A DNA stretch of 64,000 nucleotides from Panicum virgatum (Eukaryota > Streptophyta > Magnoliopsida > Poales > Poaceae): assembly GCF_016808335.1 (NCBI RefSeq), contig NC_053153.1, positions 18,115,033-18,179,032 on the forward strand, written 5' to 3'. Made by a program: the position numbers and the translations under genes. Of this stretch, positions 11,011-21,560 are shown in pieces. The notes below the pieces were generated by a model, which did not search any database, was not told the origin of the DNA, and was given only the letters and a program-made list of their open reading frames with translations. Within the stretch, counting starts at the first letter, position 1. Each line of letters starts with the position of its first letter.

Positions 11011-11717
11011 ATGTCTGGAGGTGGGTCTAGCAGAAAGAATAACTATGGTTTTGGGAAAGGAAAAGGGGGAAGAAAGGGAGACCCCATAATATGGGAGGGA
11101 CCTCTTGGACCTGATTTCTTTCCGGAACCAGTGTTTGAGTTTCCGCCATCGCACAAGAGTGAATTTACCAATGAACCTCCTCTTCGACAATACGATAACC
11201 GTAGAGAACCGTGGCCAAAATGCAGATATGGTGAGGACTGCTTAGTGCAGATGTGCACCGACGGGATGGATGATGGTCGGCGTTTCTTTAAATGTCCACA
11301 CGCATGGGTAATACTCGGTTGTTTCATTTCTTTATCTTCAATGAGACACCTTACATGAAATTTATTTTGCAGTCTTCCGATGCTCCAGAAAACTGTGGTT
11401 TTACTAGGTGGGTCGATCATGCACCAATTGATTCTGTTCAGGAGTTCATCGAGTACCTCTAGATAAAGATCTTTGATCTGGAATGCAAGGTGAACCATTA
11501 TGAGGAAGTGAGCGAGGATAACAAAGACGACGAAGTTGATGATACCAGCAATGCTGCCGGTTCACAGGATGAACCATGCACTATTCCTTACTGCAACTGT
11601 CCTTGTCACAAGAAGAAGGGCCCTGCGCCTCCGGCACCACCGCCTGCACCATCTGCAATGGGTGGATACTGCGGAGAAGGCTCAACGCAGTTTGCTACGT
11701 GGGGGTACGGCTACTAG
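11011..11717 (+). pseudogene. GRF-type zinc-finger protein pseudogene of MULE-A
   Basis: Exon 1 (11011-11307) starts MSGGGSSRKNNYGFGKGKGG. It carries a GRF zinc finger: KCRYGEDCLVQMC, then GRRFFKCPHAW at the donor site. Exon 2 (11373-11717) completes the finger with CGFTRWVD and adds a short heptad-like segment, an acidic stretch, a cysteine pair (YCNCPCHKKKG) and a Gly/Tyr-rich tail. GRF fingers bind nucleic acid in topoisomerases and nucleases and are common in plant transposon proteins. An in-frame TAG at 11460-11462 (EYL*IKIF) breaks this copy; the MULE-B copy has Gln there. The zinc-ligand Cys in FFKCP is kept here and lost in MULE-B. Confidence 0.8.
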
Positions 11718-12156
11718 GGCTACCCTATTGCTAGTGACATGCTGCATCGTTGTGTTTATTCTATTTTTCTAAATTACCTAAGGCATGTTAGGTTAGTCCG
11801 GAATCTGTTTACCGTAGTTTGTAACGGGTTCTGTCATGCCACTGCATATGTGATGTGTGTTTCATTATCGTTGTATTATGATGTGGGTTCTGCCATGCCA
11901 CTGCCATGCCACTGTGGACCGCTTATTTATACAGTTCAACGTTCGCCTCTGATCACTCTCGTATTTTCCATTTCATACAATAGATGGTATGTTTATACTT
12001 CGATGCTCCATTACGACTAAGTACGATTCAAACTCGACATTATGTACATGTCCAGTGAATGCAAGTTAGGTACGAGACATACATACAACCATAATACAAC
12101 ATTAACAATACTAAATGCGAATACATCTTAAACCGATGAACATCATATATTATAGA
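11718..12156. other. MULE-A convergent 3' intergenic spacer
   Basis: AT-rich spacer between the convergent GRF and MYB/SANT-like genes. It contains GTGGACCGCTTATTT near 11920, which closely matches GTGGACCACTTATTT downstream of the PMD gene (about 10260). That shared word marks a rearrangement junction in MULE-B. Confidence 0.5.
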
Positions 12157-13090
12157 TCATGACATGAAATCATCTAGGTCGTCATCGCAGTTGACAGATG
12201 GTGGTGCTGCAGGTGGTGTAGTATGGCTCGACGAACCTCTTGACTTTCCCTTTCTCTCTTTTCTGGATCTACGTTCATGTACAGGGGGAGGAACATCATG
12301 TGTTGGAGGCCATGGTTTGGGGGGCATGAAGTCATCCATGTCGTCATCCCAGTTAACACAAGTTTGTGTTGCAGGTGGTGCAACATGACTTGACGAACCT
12401 CTTGTCTTTCCCTTTGTCTCTTTTCTGATTCTAGGTTCATGTAAAAGGGGAGGAACATCATGTGTTGGAGGCCATGATTTGGGGGGCATGAAGTCATCCA
12501 TGTCGTCATCCCAGTTAACACAAGTTGGTGGTTGAGGTGCTGAAGCATGACTCGACGAACCTCCGGGCATCTGTTCTTGCGCAGGCCAAGTACTATCACC
12601 CGAAGATATTATCCACCTCCTTCGTCTAGTTTGCGGCATAAGTCCACCGAAGATACATACCAATTTACGAAAATTTGGTATCGTTTTGTTAATCAACTCC
12701 GTGTCCTCGGAGTAATCCTAGCATATAATTAAAAAACAGTGTTATTGTTTCATAAATATGGATTCGAAATGACGGACGGGATTACAACTGAATGAGAGTT
12801 ACCTTCATGTGCATCTCATACACCTCTGGCCGCATCCATATCTTACAAGAACTTTGTAAGAATCCAATGATATTAGGATGATTCGCTAGTTCACATACTC
12901 TCATGTATATCTTCCGATGTTCTAGCAGGTGTCACTTTACATCTTGCGTCGTAATACCTCGAAATAATATGAAATCTTTAAACTCTACTACTTTAGACAA
13001 CACCATCTCTATCGTACCATCCGCTAACGGATCCAACTTCTTACTGATAACAAGATGGGTCATTGGCTTATGCTGCAATATCAATAAGAT
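12157..13090 (-). pseudogene. MYB/SANT-like protein pseudogene of MULE-A with acidic repeat tail
   Basis: The second exon (12720-12157) is an open frame. It starts DYSEDTELINKTIPNFRKL, then VCIFGGLMPQ, matching the end of Myb/SANT-like (PF12776-type) DNA-binding domains found in plant transposon proteins. A tail of about 54-residue repeats follows, each with CVNWDDDMDDFMPPK, WPPTHDVPP and a basic RKExKGK patch. The first exon (about 13090-12800) is damaged. Compared with MULE-B it lacks about 60 bp including the ATG, and it has a TGA at DVK*HLLE where MULE-B has Gly. It keeps Trp in KIWMRPEV, where MULE-B has a stop. The two copies carry different lesions, so their common parent was probably intact. 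Confidence 0.65.
12163..12560 (-). repeat. About 160-bp coding tandem repeats
   Basis: Two full units and one partial unit encode the acidic DDDMDDFMPPK plus basic RKExKGK module. The same array is present at about 27760-28160 in MULE-B. Confidence 0.85.
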
Positions 13091-13369
13091 ACTTTCATAA
13101 TTCTATTCTAATTCATAATTGATTAAAAAACAAGTCTGTAATAGTACTGAAATTGTAATACTAAACGAGTGTTCTATAGCACCAAATCTAATTCAGCTAA
13201 TCCGCTAATTAAATTAAATTGTTATACAATATCAATGGATTCATACGGAAGTTACCGGTAGATCACAAGTACGCAATTCGGCAGAGCTTCGCCGCTTTTC
13301 TTCTCCTCATCCCTCTTTTTCCTGAATTTTTAGGCTCAAATGACAAAGGAGTTGGCGGCATATGGCGGC

Positions 13370-13617
13370 CAGGGCTTATATAGGGTGGAGGGACCCTGCC
13401 CCCCCCCCAAACGGGCGACAGGCCCATGTCGCCCCTGGGGTAGGCGACATGGCTCTTTTTTTTCCAGGGATCTCGTTGCGAATTTGAAGAAAACAAATTA
13501 CACTTAGGGCCTGTCGCCCTATGGGGGGACGACCGGGGGTATTTTTGATATATTTCAAAACGGACATATATTTTTGAAATTTTTATTTTTTAAAAAATAT
13601 AAAAAAGAAAAAAGCGC
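13370..13617 (-). repeat. MULE-A right terminal inverted repeat
   Basis: This is the inverse counterpart of 8374-8690. It has a TATA-type sequence (complement TATATAAGCCC near 13375), then GGGCGACAGG-type palindromes, then the AT-rich tip ending GCGC at 13617. Confidence 0.85.
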
Positions 13618-13640
13618 TTAACGGACTATTTTGTACATTG

Positions 13641-15405
13641 ATAACAACGAGCGCGCGAGGTAGGCTGCGCGGCCCAGCCAGCCACCCGCGGCCAACGCGT
13701 GGCCCAGAGGGGCCTCGCTGGCTCTCGGCAAGGTGTGGGCGGAGGCAGCCCAGCCGACTCAGCCAGCACAGGGCACGTGGCCCAGGTGACCTGCAGACCT
13801 GGTGAGGAGCTTTAGGTTGTTTTCTTTATTATTTTCTTAGATGTACGTGCCATATGTATATATTTAATTTTTTTTCCATCAAATAATGATACTATTTATT
13901 TTATTTCCAAAAATAATACATATTTTTTTCTTCCATAAAATAATGATGTCAATTAATATCCGTCCAAAACCATCAAGCAACAATGTCATTTATTTTTCTT
14001 CTAAAAATAATACACGTTTTTATTTTGCTTTCATAAATAATGATGTCAATTATTATCCTTCCAAATGAAAAAATAACGTGAATTATGAGTCAATGTATGT
14101 GCAAAGAAAAGTATGTGTATCCTAAAGAAAAATAATATATGGGTACAAGAGATGGGTATATGAAATTGCTGGTGTAAAAAGTAATAGTATTTTGATGGAA
14201 GACATTGACGAAACCAATCTCCCCCTCCCTTTCGTCAAGCCTTTTGGCCTGACAAGTGGGGCCTCCGTGAGGGGTACGGTGGGCCTAATTTTAGTGAGAA
14301 ATGTTTTCAATTGTTTCAACTTTTATAGTATAGATAACACCGTTTTATGTCCTCTCTTTGCTTTAGCTATTTGATTAGCTTTTATTCTTTCTAATTTTTT
14401 ATTAGTTTTTGCATGCTTAGTTGATTTATGTTAATTAGTTATTACTGCTAGTCTTTTCATGCTTAATTAAGAGAACTCTTTGATAGTGATTAGTTTTAGT
14501 ATTTTTTGATATTTTTCATCGGCTTTTTTGTTAAGCTTTGATAATAATTGTTGAATTGCCGTATGTTGGATTACGTGGAGTTTTGATGATAGCTTTGCTC
14601 GAGTAGACCGCTTTATATTTGCTTATGCTTTGTGTTGATCTATCGGCATTTTGATTAATCTTGGATTCCGTTTCGTGTCGAGTTTTTTCTAACCGTTTTT
14701 GTGGTGAGCTCGTCACGAGTCAGTTTGTATTACCTTCTCGGTTAGAAGAGAGGCGTGTCTGGTTGAATTCGGAATATAGACCTTGTTCTTTTGAACTGGA
14801 GATAATTTTTTTAAAGACTCTCACTCACCCCCCTCGAGTCAGCAGTTACATCCTTCACTCCTGTTTTTTATGGGGTGTCAGCAACCTTTTACCTGAGGCA
14901 TAGCCCACTGCTGTCCTCCCAGCTCTTTTTTTTTTTTTGCCCATGGACCGTTATGGGGCTGTATGCCTATGCCATTAGATAGAGGGTGCGTGCTTTGAAA
15001 TTTAAACTTCATAGTTAACTTAGGCCCCGCGCCATTTTTGCATAAGCACAGCCCGGTTCGCTAAATGTCTCGGTATCGCACTACTATTATCGAAACTGTG
15101 CCGCGTACCCCCAGAGATTTAGCACGGCCCAGTGGCCCACTGCTAAGTTGTGCCATTGTCGCGTCGTGCGTCTAGCACGGCCCACGGCAAGCTGTGCTAT
15201 CGGTTGTATCATGCCAGCTAGGACCCATCCAGTTCAAATAAAATCTCGTTAGAATAAGGTTTATCTTGCCATCAACATAATTTCACATAACTCGCAAGTG
15301 TGTCCAGACAAAAACTTAGTAAAATTAAAAGAGAAGAAATAAGCAGACGGAGATGAGAAAAAGGTTAAAATAGTCGCGGGTCTGCCTTGCGTTATTCTAC
15401 TCATC
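13641..15405. other. Intergenic region with a local duplication
   Basis: 13641-13830 is GC-rich without a recognisable gene. 13870-14070 is AT-rich and contains a degenerate tandem duplication of roughly 97 bp; ATAATGATGTCAATTA recurs at about 13942 and 14039. 14930-15240 has repeated AGCACGGCCCAC/AGTGGCCCAC motifs of unknown origin. No gene or RNA gene is supported. Confidence 0.45.
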
Positions 15406-15560
15406 AGAGCAACTCTATTTGAGCTCATATTTCATTTTTTAGTTTTTAAGAATTTAGAGGGAAATTCAACTCCAGCAGAGTCTCTAAATTAGTTTGAGTG
15501 GGCTCTCAAACAACAGTCTCACCCTAGCGAAAGGAGACCCCCATCCTCCCTCCCATCCCA
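15406..15560 (+). repeat. Pack-MULE left terminal inverted repeat
   Basis: Aligns inversely with 22540-22696. It is AT-rich outside and moves into GC-rich captured sequence. Relative to the right copy it has a short deletion after AGAGCAACTC. Confidence 0.75.
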
Positions 15561-15861
15561 TCGCCCCGACGCCTCCCCGGCGCGCCGACCGCCACCGCGT
15601 TGCCCTCGCCCCGCCGCCTCCCCGCGCCGCCGCCGCCCCTCGCCACGGGCTTCTCCTTGCCGGTAGTTGTAGGGCGCGCTGAGCCCCTGCACTGTGGTCA
15701 GGTGCTTCTTGCCGCTGCGCTGCTGCACGCGGAGGTGGACCGCGCCGTCCCTGGGCGCCGCCGGCGAAGGGGTCGAACGAGGACAGCAGCTCGCCCAAGC
15801 CCGCCGCCGGGCCGAGCATTAATTGGTCCTCGGGCTCCCGGGTCATCGTCGACGACGACAA
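15519..15861 (-). pseudogene. eIF1 (SUI1) N-terminal gene fragment, frameshifted
   Basis: The minus strand reads SSFDPFAGGAQG and then, in a neighbouring frame, DGAVHLRVQQRSGKKHLTTV followed by QGLSAPYNYRQ. This is the start of translation initiation factor eIF1: a FDPFA-type head, then VHIRxQQRxGRKxLTTVQG. eIF1 works in the 43S complex and controls start-codon choice. Here a one-base shift separates the head from the SUI1 core. The core stops soon after YNYR, so the CNGT and IQLQGDQR parts are absent. It lies in the Pack-MULE in the same orientation as the other captured pieces. Confidence 0.75.
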
Positions 15862-16239
15862 GCGTTCGACACCTGCTTCCGCGTGCCGGCGGGGCGCCCG
15901 CCGCCGTCGGAGCGGCTCCCAGCGGCGTGCGGCGGCCGGCGCTCTCCTCCGCGATCGGCTCCTACCTCATCTGCTCCCCCGCCTCACCTTCTCCTCCACC
16001 CGCCTCCACTCGCCGTCATCTTCTCCGGCCGGATCCGGCCAGGCGGGCGCGGTGGCCGGCGGGATCTGGCGCGGCGAGCTCCGGCCAGGGGCGGGCTCCG
16101 GCCGGCGCGAGCTCTGCCCGGCGCGAGCTCCGGCTAGGCGCGACCGTAGCGCTGGACGGCGGAGGTCGGGCGCGCGGCGACGGCCGGCCGTGGTGCGGTG
16201 TGGGGCGTGCGGCTCGGGTGATCTACTGACTGGCGGGCG

Positions 16240-16550
16240 GCCGGGCCATCGACACCCGGACGGCGCGGACGGCGGAGCGGATGCCGGTGATGTCGCAGAT
16301 GCGCTTGTTCTTGCTGTCGTCCCAGAGCTCGACCCGGTGCCTCCCGGCCTCGCCCGCGGCGACCAGCGCGAAGATGCTGCTGCGGAACAGCATCTCGACG
16401 ATGGGGTACCTGCCGCCGCCGCCGCTGGGGAGGACGCGGCGCAGGCTCTCCTGGAACGGGGCGCAGTTGAAGACGCGGAAGTCGGCGGTCGTCGCCGCCG
16501 TGAAGCAGCTGCTGTTCTGGTTACAGGAGACGGACAGCAGCCGGAAGCTG
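16240..16550 (-). pseudogene. ATG18: ATG18 (PROPPIN WD40) fragment, part 2
   Basis: The minus strand reads FRLLSVSCNQNSSCFTAATT, FRVFNCAPFQESLRR, YPIVEMLFRSSIFALVAAG, VELWDDSKNKRICDI and IRSAVRAVRVS, ending at a stop. This matches the first two propeller blades of ATG18/WIPI autophagy proteins, which bind PI3P on forming autophagosomes. The lipid-binding FRRG motif lies further on and is absent, so the piece is non-functional as ATG18. It joins in frame to the fragment at 19309-19369 across the solo LTR, at one copy of its 5-bp target duplication. The LTR therefore inserted after the fragment was captured. Confidence 0.85.
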
Positions 16551-19308
16551 TGTCACGCCCTGAAATTTTTAAATTTCAAAATGTGATTAAAATTAATAAT
16601 AAAATAATAATTTTTTTGTAATTTTAAAAATTTATCCAACACTTATTTTCTTTACAGAGAATTTAGTGTAAAAGAAAATAGATTGGTTGTTTTTCAAATT
16701 AAATAAGGTTGTTCTTTTGTGTTGCATTCATGTCACCTTTGCATTGTTTTATTGCTTGTTGTTCAATTTAAATTTGAATTCGTATGAGTTTGAATTTAAA
16801 TTGAATGTGTTTGAATCTTTTCAAAAATGAAAAAGCCTTCCTTTTTCCCCTCTCATTTTTAGCAAAGCCGGCCCATCTCTTCTTTTTTTTTTCTCCTTTT
16901 CTCTCCTTTCCCGCGGCCCAGAAAACCATCCCGCGCCGGCCCAAGACATTCCCCCTTCCCGGCCCAGCTCCCCCTTCCCGGCCCAAACGGCGGCCCGGCC
17001 TGTTTCGCCTCCCTCACTCCCCCTCTCACTGCCGCGCAGAGCCCCCGCGTCAGGGGCTTCTTCTACCCCGTGACGGACTGGGACTCTCCCCGAGTCCGGC
17101 CGCACCTCGATTCCGCGCCGTCCGCGCCTAGGCGCGCACGCCAAGGTGGCCCCACCTCGCCCCTATTTATAGCCCCGCACCGCCCCCTTGGACCCCCCTC
17201 TGGACCCTCTTCGAGCCGCAGCCGCCACATCCGCCTCGCCAAACCCTAGCGCCGCCGCCGCCATTGGAGCTCGGAGCTCCGCGACGCGCCGCCGTTCCGC
17301 CGTCTCCACTCGACGACTTCACCTGTATGGAGCTTCGCGTCGTGGTAAAGATGCTCGCTGGCCCTTCCTCCACCCCTTTTTCCCCCTCTGTCCCGCTCAG
17401 GATCGCTCGCCGGAGCGAGCTCCGACGGTCCGTGCCGCCCCTCACCGTCGCGCGCCTTCCTCCGGTCTCCCTCTCGCCCAACAGAGCACCCAGATGAGTT
17501 CACTGCGCCGCTCTCGTCCTCCCCGTCCAAACCCTTAGCCTAATCCAAGTCCAAACGGCCAATTTCAGCTAAGTCCGGCCATGCGCCGCCGGTAGAAGCT
17601 CGCCGCTGGCAGCCCAACGCCGCCGCCGCTCCGCCCGATCCTCCCTTCTTCGTTCGATCCCCATCCGACGATCCCCATTAGATCCAATCCAAGTCAACAG
17701 AGCTGATACCGGTCAACTGTGGCCAATCTGCAAAAGAGTCCTCTCTTTTTCCTTTATTCAACCCGCGGTCCGCGTGCGTTGAAAAGTAATTTAAGTTTGG
17801 TCCAAATTATTTCGCCGAGCCCCCTGAGCTTCCAGATAATTGAACCCGCAGTCCACCTCAGCCGCGCCCTAGTTTTTTCCTTGCTACCCCCTCGAGTTTA
17901 GGAATAATTCGAATCTAGCCCCTAGAAGTTTAAATCTATCGCAGATAAGTCTCTAGAACCCTGTTTTAGTCATAACTTCTTCGTTTTAACTCCGTCTTCA
18001 TCGATTCTTGCGCTCACGTGATCCTTGCAACGTGTGCGATAGCTTTATGACCTTGTTATCCTCTGTGAGCACAGTTTTCTGTGTCTTGCAAATCTTTTCT
18101 GCTAGCTCTTAACTCTATAGTTAATCGCGACTAGATCCCTAAAGCATCGTTCATCTCATAGAATCGCCATTTTAGTTCCGTTTTTCGCGTTTCTTGCGCT
18201 CTCGTAACCGTAGCAGCGAGCCTATCCTTTAGTACGTTCTTTTAAAGCCTTTCTTTGTTTTGGTGTATTGTTCTTAGATGTATCTTCTTGTTTGCTTTGT
18301 ATGTTTGCCCGATGATTGTTCCGAATAGAAGGATCGTTGTTCGAAGATTGAAGATCAAGAATTGCAAGTGAGCAAAAGCTGAAGAGTAGTGAAGAGCAGT
18401 AAGAGTAGCTTTTTGTTGGAGAAAGGCAAGTGACCCTGACCATCTTTCTGTCTATGCTTATTTACAAGAGTATTATGATGATTTAATTGGAACATGGAGA
18501 ACCACCCAAGAAAACCGTACAACCACAATACTATATGGCTCTGGTCTTGGCTGATTAATTAGAGACTCTAGCTTGTGACAGTCTTACCGAAAGGGCAAGA
18601 GGGGATGCATCGACGGGGTATAGCTCGGTCCTCTTGGGGGCAATTGGCATTGTTTAATGATCCTTTGGTAAGGTATCACCTCATTAGGACAGTGTTATGA
18701 CCGCTTTTACTTGAAACCTTAGCGGATTGTCATAGGTTAGGGAATCTTTGTAAAGGCCTCGTAGCGTCCCTATGCAATCACACCTCGGAAGTGTGGTATT
18801 GTGCCTAGCTAGCACATTGCGTAGTTGGGTTTAAAGTTCTTCGGAACTTTTACGCGAATTGTGGTGAAAGTGTACAACCTCTGCAGAGTTAAAACTAACC
18901 GGTTAGCCGTGCTCACGATCAAGAGCGTCTTGGTCCCTCACATGATTAATAAACTTAAAGATGGATATAAATCATATTCTGGTTATTTCTTGTGGCCTTG
19001 CTGAGTACTAACCATAAGTGTACTCACCCTTACTTATTGCTGCTTAGAAGGAGAAGTTGTGGTGAAGTCTTTTGAAGATGTTGCTGAGTTCTAGGCGTAC
19101 GCAACCCCCAGTCGATTGCCTGTGAAGTTTGGAGCCTTCGTTTCCAGGATAAGCTGTATAACTCTGATAGTCTTTTATTTGTTTTAGTTCTCTTTTTCGT
19201 GATACTGTTACTGATTATTCACTTATAATGTCTCTATATGTATGAAACTTGATCCTGACATACATATAACTATGTATTCGATTTTGTCAAAAAAAAACGG
19301 GTGTGACA
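16551..19308. mobile_element. Solo LTR, 2.76 kb, inserted in the ATG18 fragment
   Basis: It starts TGTCACGCCC (16551) and ends GGGTGTGACA (19308), a perfect TG...CA inverted tip. The flanking 5-bp duplication is AGCTG (16546-16550) and AGTTG (19309-19313), with one mismatch. Inside is a TATA-type box (CCTATTTATAGCCCC near 17161) followed by a CCGCCGCCGCCATTGGAGC leader. Both flanks are ATG18 coding sequence, so no internal region remains; it is a solo LTR left by LTR-LTR recombination. Its length and TGTCACGCCC start suggest a Ty3/gypsy lineage such as Tekay/Del, without proof. Confidence 0.9.
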
Positions 19309-19369
19309 AGTTGGTGTCGTCGGGGTCGACAGCACTGGAGGCCGCGGCTACGGCGGCGTGGGCCATGGT
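19309..19369 (-). pseudogene. ATG18: ATG18 fragment, part 1 (with a start codon)
   Basis: An ATG at 19369 opens MAHAAVAAASSAVDPDDTN. After removal of the solo LTR this runs directly into FRLLSVSCNQ of part 2. Plant ATG18 proteins likewise have a short, variable N-terminus before the first blade. The region just upstream, to about 19600, has no match I know. Confidence 0.7.
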
Positions 19370-19721
19370 TTACTACCGGCAGTGGGCCGCGACAGGCACA
19401 AGTTAAGAATCCCCGCCGCCGGCCACGCTGGTGGTGGAAGACAAGTGGTACGGCCGGCGACGCCGGTGCCTGAGAAGAAGCTCGCGGTCCAAGGAAGGCA
19501 GCGAGTTGTCCGACGGGAACGAACAGGTAGGATCGAGGGGACCTCGACGTCTGCGGGGGGCTATAAGCTAAGGTTGAGCACAAGAGGATGAGAACTTCCA
19601 CTGGAGTTGGGAACTAATTTGGGCTCCTATTTTTTTTCAGGCCAACATGCAAATGGGATTTTAAGGTCCCAATTTGCAGGCCTCCGCTAGAGATGCTCTC
19701 AGGACAACGGGAACATATCTG

Positions 19722-20453
19722 GTGTAAACCACAACTTCATGAAAATCCGTACAAACTACGCCAAAAAAGTCATCTAAATTCACCAAAGAAATCATACATG
19801 TAGATGACATGATGATATATAATCTTGTAAAATATCTTGTCCAAACTCGACTTCGTTCGTGAGATATAAAAATAACAAATTTCAAGCCAGAAAGTTGTCC
19901 AAGTGATTTGTTAGAAATTTGTTATTTTTATATCTCATAAACGAAGTCGAGTTTGGATAAGATATTTTACAAGATTGTGTATCCTCATCAAGGTTGGAAA
20001 TAGCGGGCTATGAAGTTTAGCGGTAACCTTCTCTAAAAGCTATAGAATAGTACCCAAAAGCTAAATCATTTAGCTGAATGATAAAATAATAAATAATTTC
20101 ATACAAATTATAAGTATCGTTGGTCTAACACCTAAAATTTGAGTCTAACATGTCTCTTAACTACCCAACAGTACCCAATTGACATTTAGCGCTGCTAAGT
20201 CTCACAAAAACCTATTTAGCGGACATTTAGCATGGCTAAATCTCATAAAACCTTCTTTAGCGGATATAGCGGACAAATGTTGTATAACGTAGTTGTAGAT
20301 CTCCTAAAAAGCTATTAGCGGGCTATAGCGAGACTATAGCGGGCTATTTCCAAACATGATCCTCATATCATCTACATGTGTGAATTTTTTGGTGAATTTA
20401 GACAACTTTTTTGCTTGGTTTGTACGGATTTTCACGAAAGCTGTGGTTTGCAC
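19722..20453. mobile_element. Foldback (near-palindromic) element split by a MITE
   Basis: The left arm (19722-19885) and right arm (19910-19988 continued at 20367-20453) are inverted copies. Paired words include AAAATCCGTACAAAC/GTTTGTACGGATTTT, CAAACTCGACTTCGTT/AACGAAGTCGAGTTTG and GATATAAAAATAACAAATTT with its complement. A spacer of about 25 bp separates the arms. The two outermost segments carry GTGTAAACCACAACTT and its inverse. No coding sequence; TSD not resolved. The hAT MITE 19989-20358 is inserted in the right arm. Confidence 0.75.
19989..20358. mobile_element. hAT MITE of the AAATAGCGG family
   Basis: A 370-bp element beginning CAAGGTTGGAAATAGCGGGC and ending GGGCTATTTCCAAACATG. 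It is flanked by a perfect 8-bp duplication ATCCTCAT (19981-19988 and 20359-20366). Its ends and TATAGCGG subterminal repeats match those of the 3.5-kb hAT element at 39962-43503, which probably mobilised it or its relatives. Confidence 0.9.
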
Positions 20454-20880
20454 TTATACGCCGTGCTGCCTAGCTCATGTCGCGCATCTTTCCTATTATA
20501 CATCTGCTCTGTTTTCTATCGTTCTTATCCTGATTCTGTGATGCGATTTCTGTTCTGGAGGGCTTGTTCGTGGAGAATTTCTGCTTGTTTCGTAGTGTTG
20601 GATCACAGATACATTTCCATGGAACTTGGCACAGCAGTTTGGATCTTGCAAGTACAACATGCAGAATTATTTTGATATGCTATTGCCAGTACATTTTTCA
20701 TTGGTTCCTATGCTCTGAATTTAGCTAGCTCTGTACATTTTTATGAACACTTGAATTCATCTTCTGTACAGATTTAATTATTGAATAAAGATTTCATATG
20801 ACCAAAAGCAATATTAAACTGAAACAAAAACAATAAGAAAAGGATTCTGGAGATATGCAGCCATCAGCTGTAAACAATAC

Positions 20881-21310
20881 TCAGTGCATTACAATACTCA
20901 GAGCAGTATCATCCGGACTGTAGTTGCTGTCGATTCTGGAGATATCTTCTTCCTGACTGTAGTTACTGCCACGCTTGGATGCTCCTTTCCCACCACTACT
21001 AGGAGTGACATCCGGCTGCACCGATAGTTCCAAATTGCCATCCTCATCCTGGGTCATGAGATAGTTCCAAATTGCCATCCTCATCCTGGGTCATGAGATT
21101 TGTGTAGTACGGTGGATCCTACAAACCACAAGAGACATGTTACTGCATCATCATATTAATATCAATAACCAGATTCAGAAATATAGCTGAAAATATACTA
21201 GTTCAAACCTGCTAATATACTATGAACAAAGGTGCTAAATTTTAGAAGGACAAAAAAAAAATGAATACATACATTTGCAGAGTAGTCCGGTGTCCAATCA
21301 AACATCGGCT
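20881..21310 (-). pseudogene. Captured MYB/SANT-like gene fragment
   Basis: The minus strand reads FDWTPDYSANV (near 21300-21270), then after an intron-like gap DPPYYTNLMTQDEDGNLELS, VQPDVTPSSGGKGASKRGSN and YSQEEDI. The SKRGxNYSxEED head is typical of MYB-like proteins associated with PIF/Harbinger transposons and of plant NAM-associated proteins. The W-rich remainder is missing. A 37-bp tandem duplication (21024-21097) shifts the frame. It is the most upstream of the three fragments in the Pack-MULE, all on the minus strand. Confidence 0.5.
21024..21097. repeat. 37-bp perfect tandem duplication
   Basis: Two copies of a unit starting ATAGTTCCAAATTGCC lie side by side. 37 is not a multiple of 3, so the duplication breaks the captured frame. 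Confidence 0.9.
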
Positions 21311-21459
21311 CTGAGGTACCGGCGGCCTCGTATCCCATCATCGCTGGTGATGATGACGTGCTGCGAGTGTCCTAGCAGGTGGTGGCACCGGGTGGTGGTG
21401 ATGCAGGTTCCGTGAAGGTCGCCGTGAGAGGGTCGTGTCGAGGAGCACCACCGGGAAAG

Positions 21460-21560
21460 AGCACTTCTTGGCGACGAGGAAGGCCGGAGTGGAGCACTTC
21501 TTGGCGACGAGGAAGGCTGGAGTTGGGCACTTCTTGGCGACGCGGAAGGACGGAGTTGGA
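21460..21560 (-). repeat. About 33-bp tandem repeats in a GC-rich captured segment
   Basis: Three copies of GCACTTCTTGGCGACGAGGA-type sequence are present. On the minus strand they encode repeated FLVAKKCxTPA. Source gene not recognised. Confidence 0.8.

Larger units (their letters stand above)
8374..13617 (+). mobile_element. MULE-A, Mutator-like element carrying accessory genes
   Basis: This 5.2-kb element ends in GCACTTTTTTC (8374) and the inverted counterpart GAAAAAAGCGC (13617). A perfect 9-bp duplication TTAACGGAC flanks it at 8365-8373 and 13618-13626, as Mutator-like insertions produce. The terminal inverted repeats extend over about 250-300 bp. Inside are a plant-mobile-domain pseudogene (plus), a GRF zinc-finger pseudogene (plus) and a MYB/SANT-like pseudogene (minus). 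No transposase was found, so this copy is non-autonomous. MULE-B (26642-31705) is a sister copy that shares the terminal repeats and two of the genes but retains part of a transposase. Confidence 0.9.

Noticed and set aside
7606..13640. A clean 8-bp TSD for the interrupted hAT MITE
   Set aside because: The flanks CCATTAAT and ATAACAAC do not match, so only family similarity is claimed.
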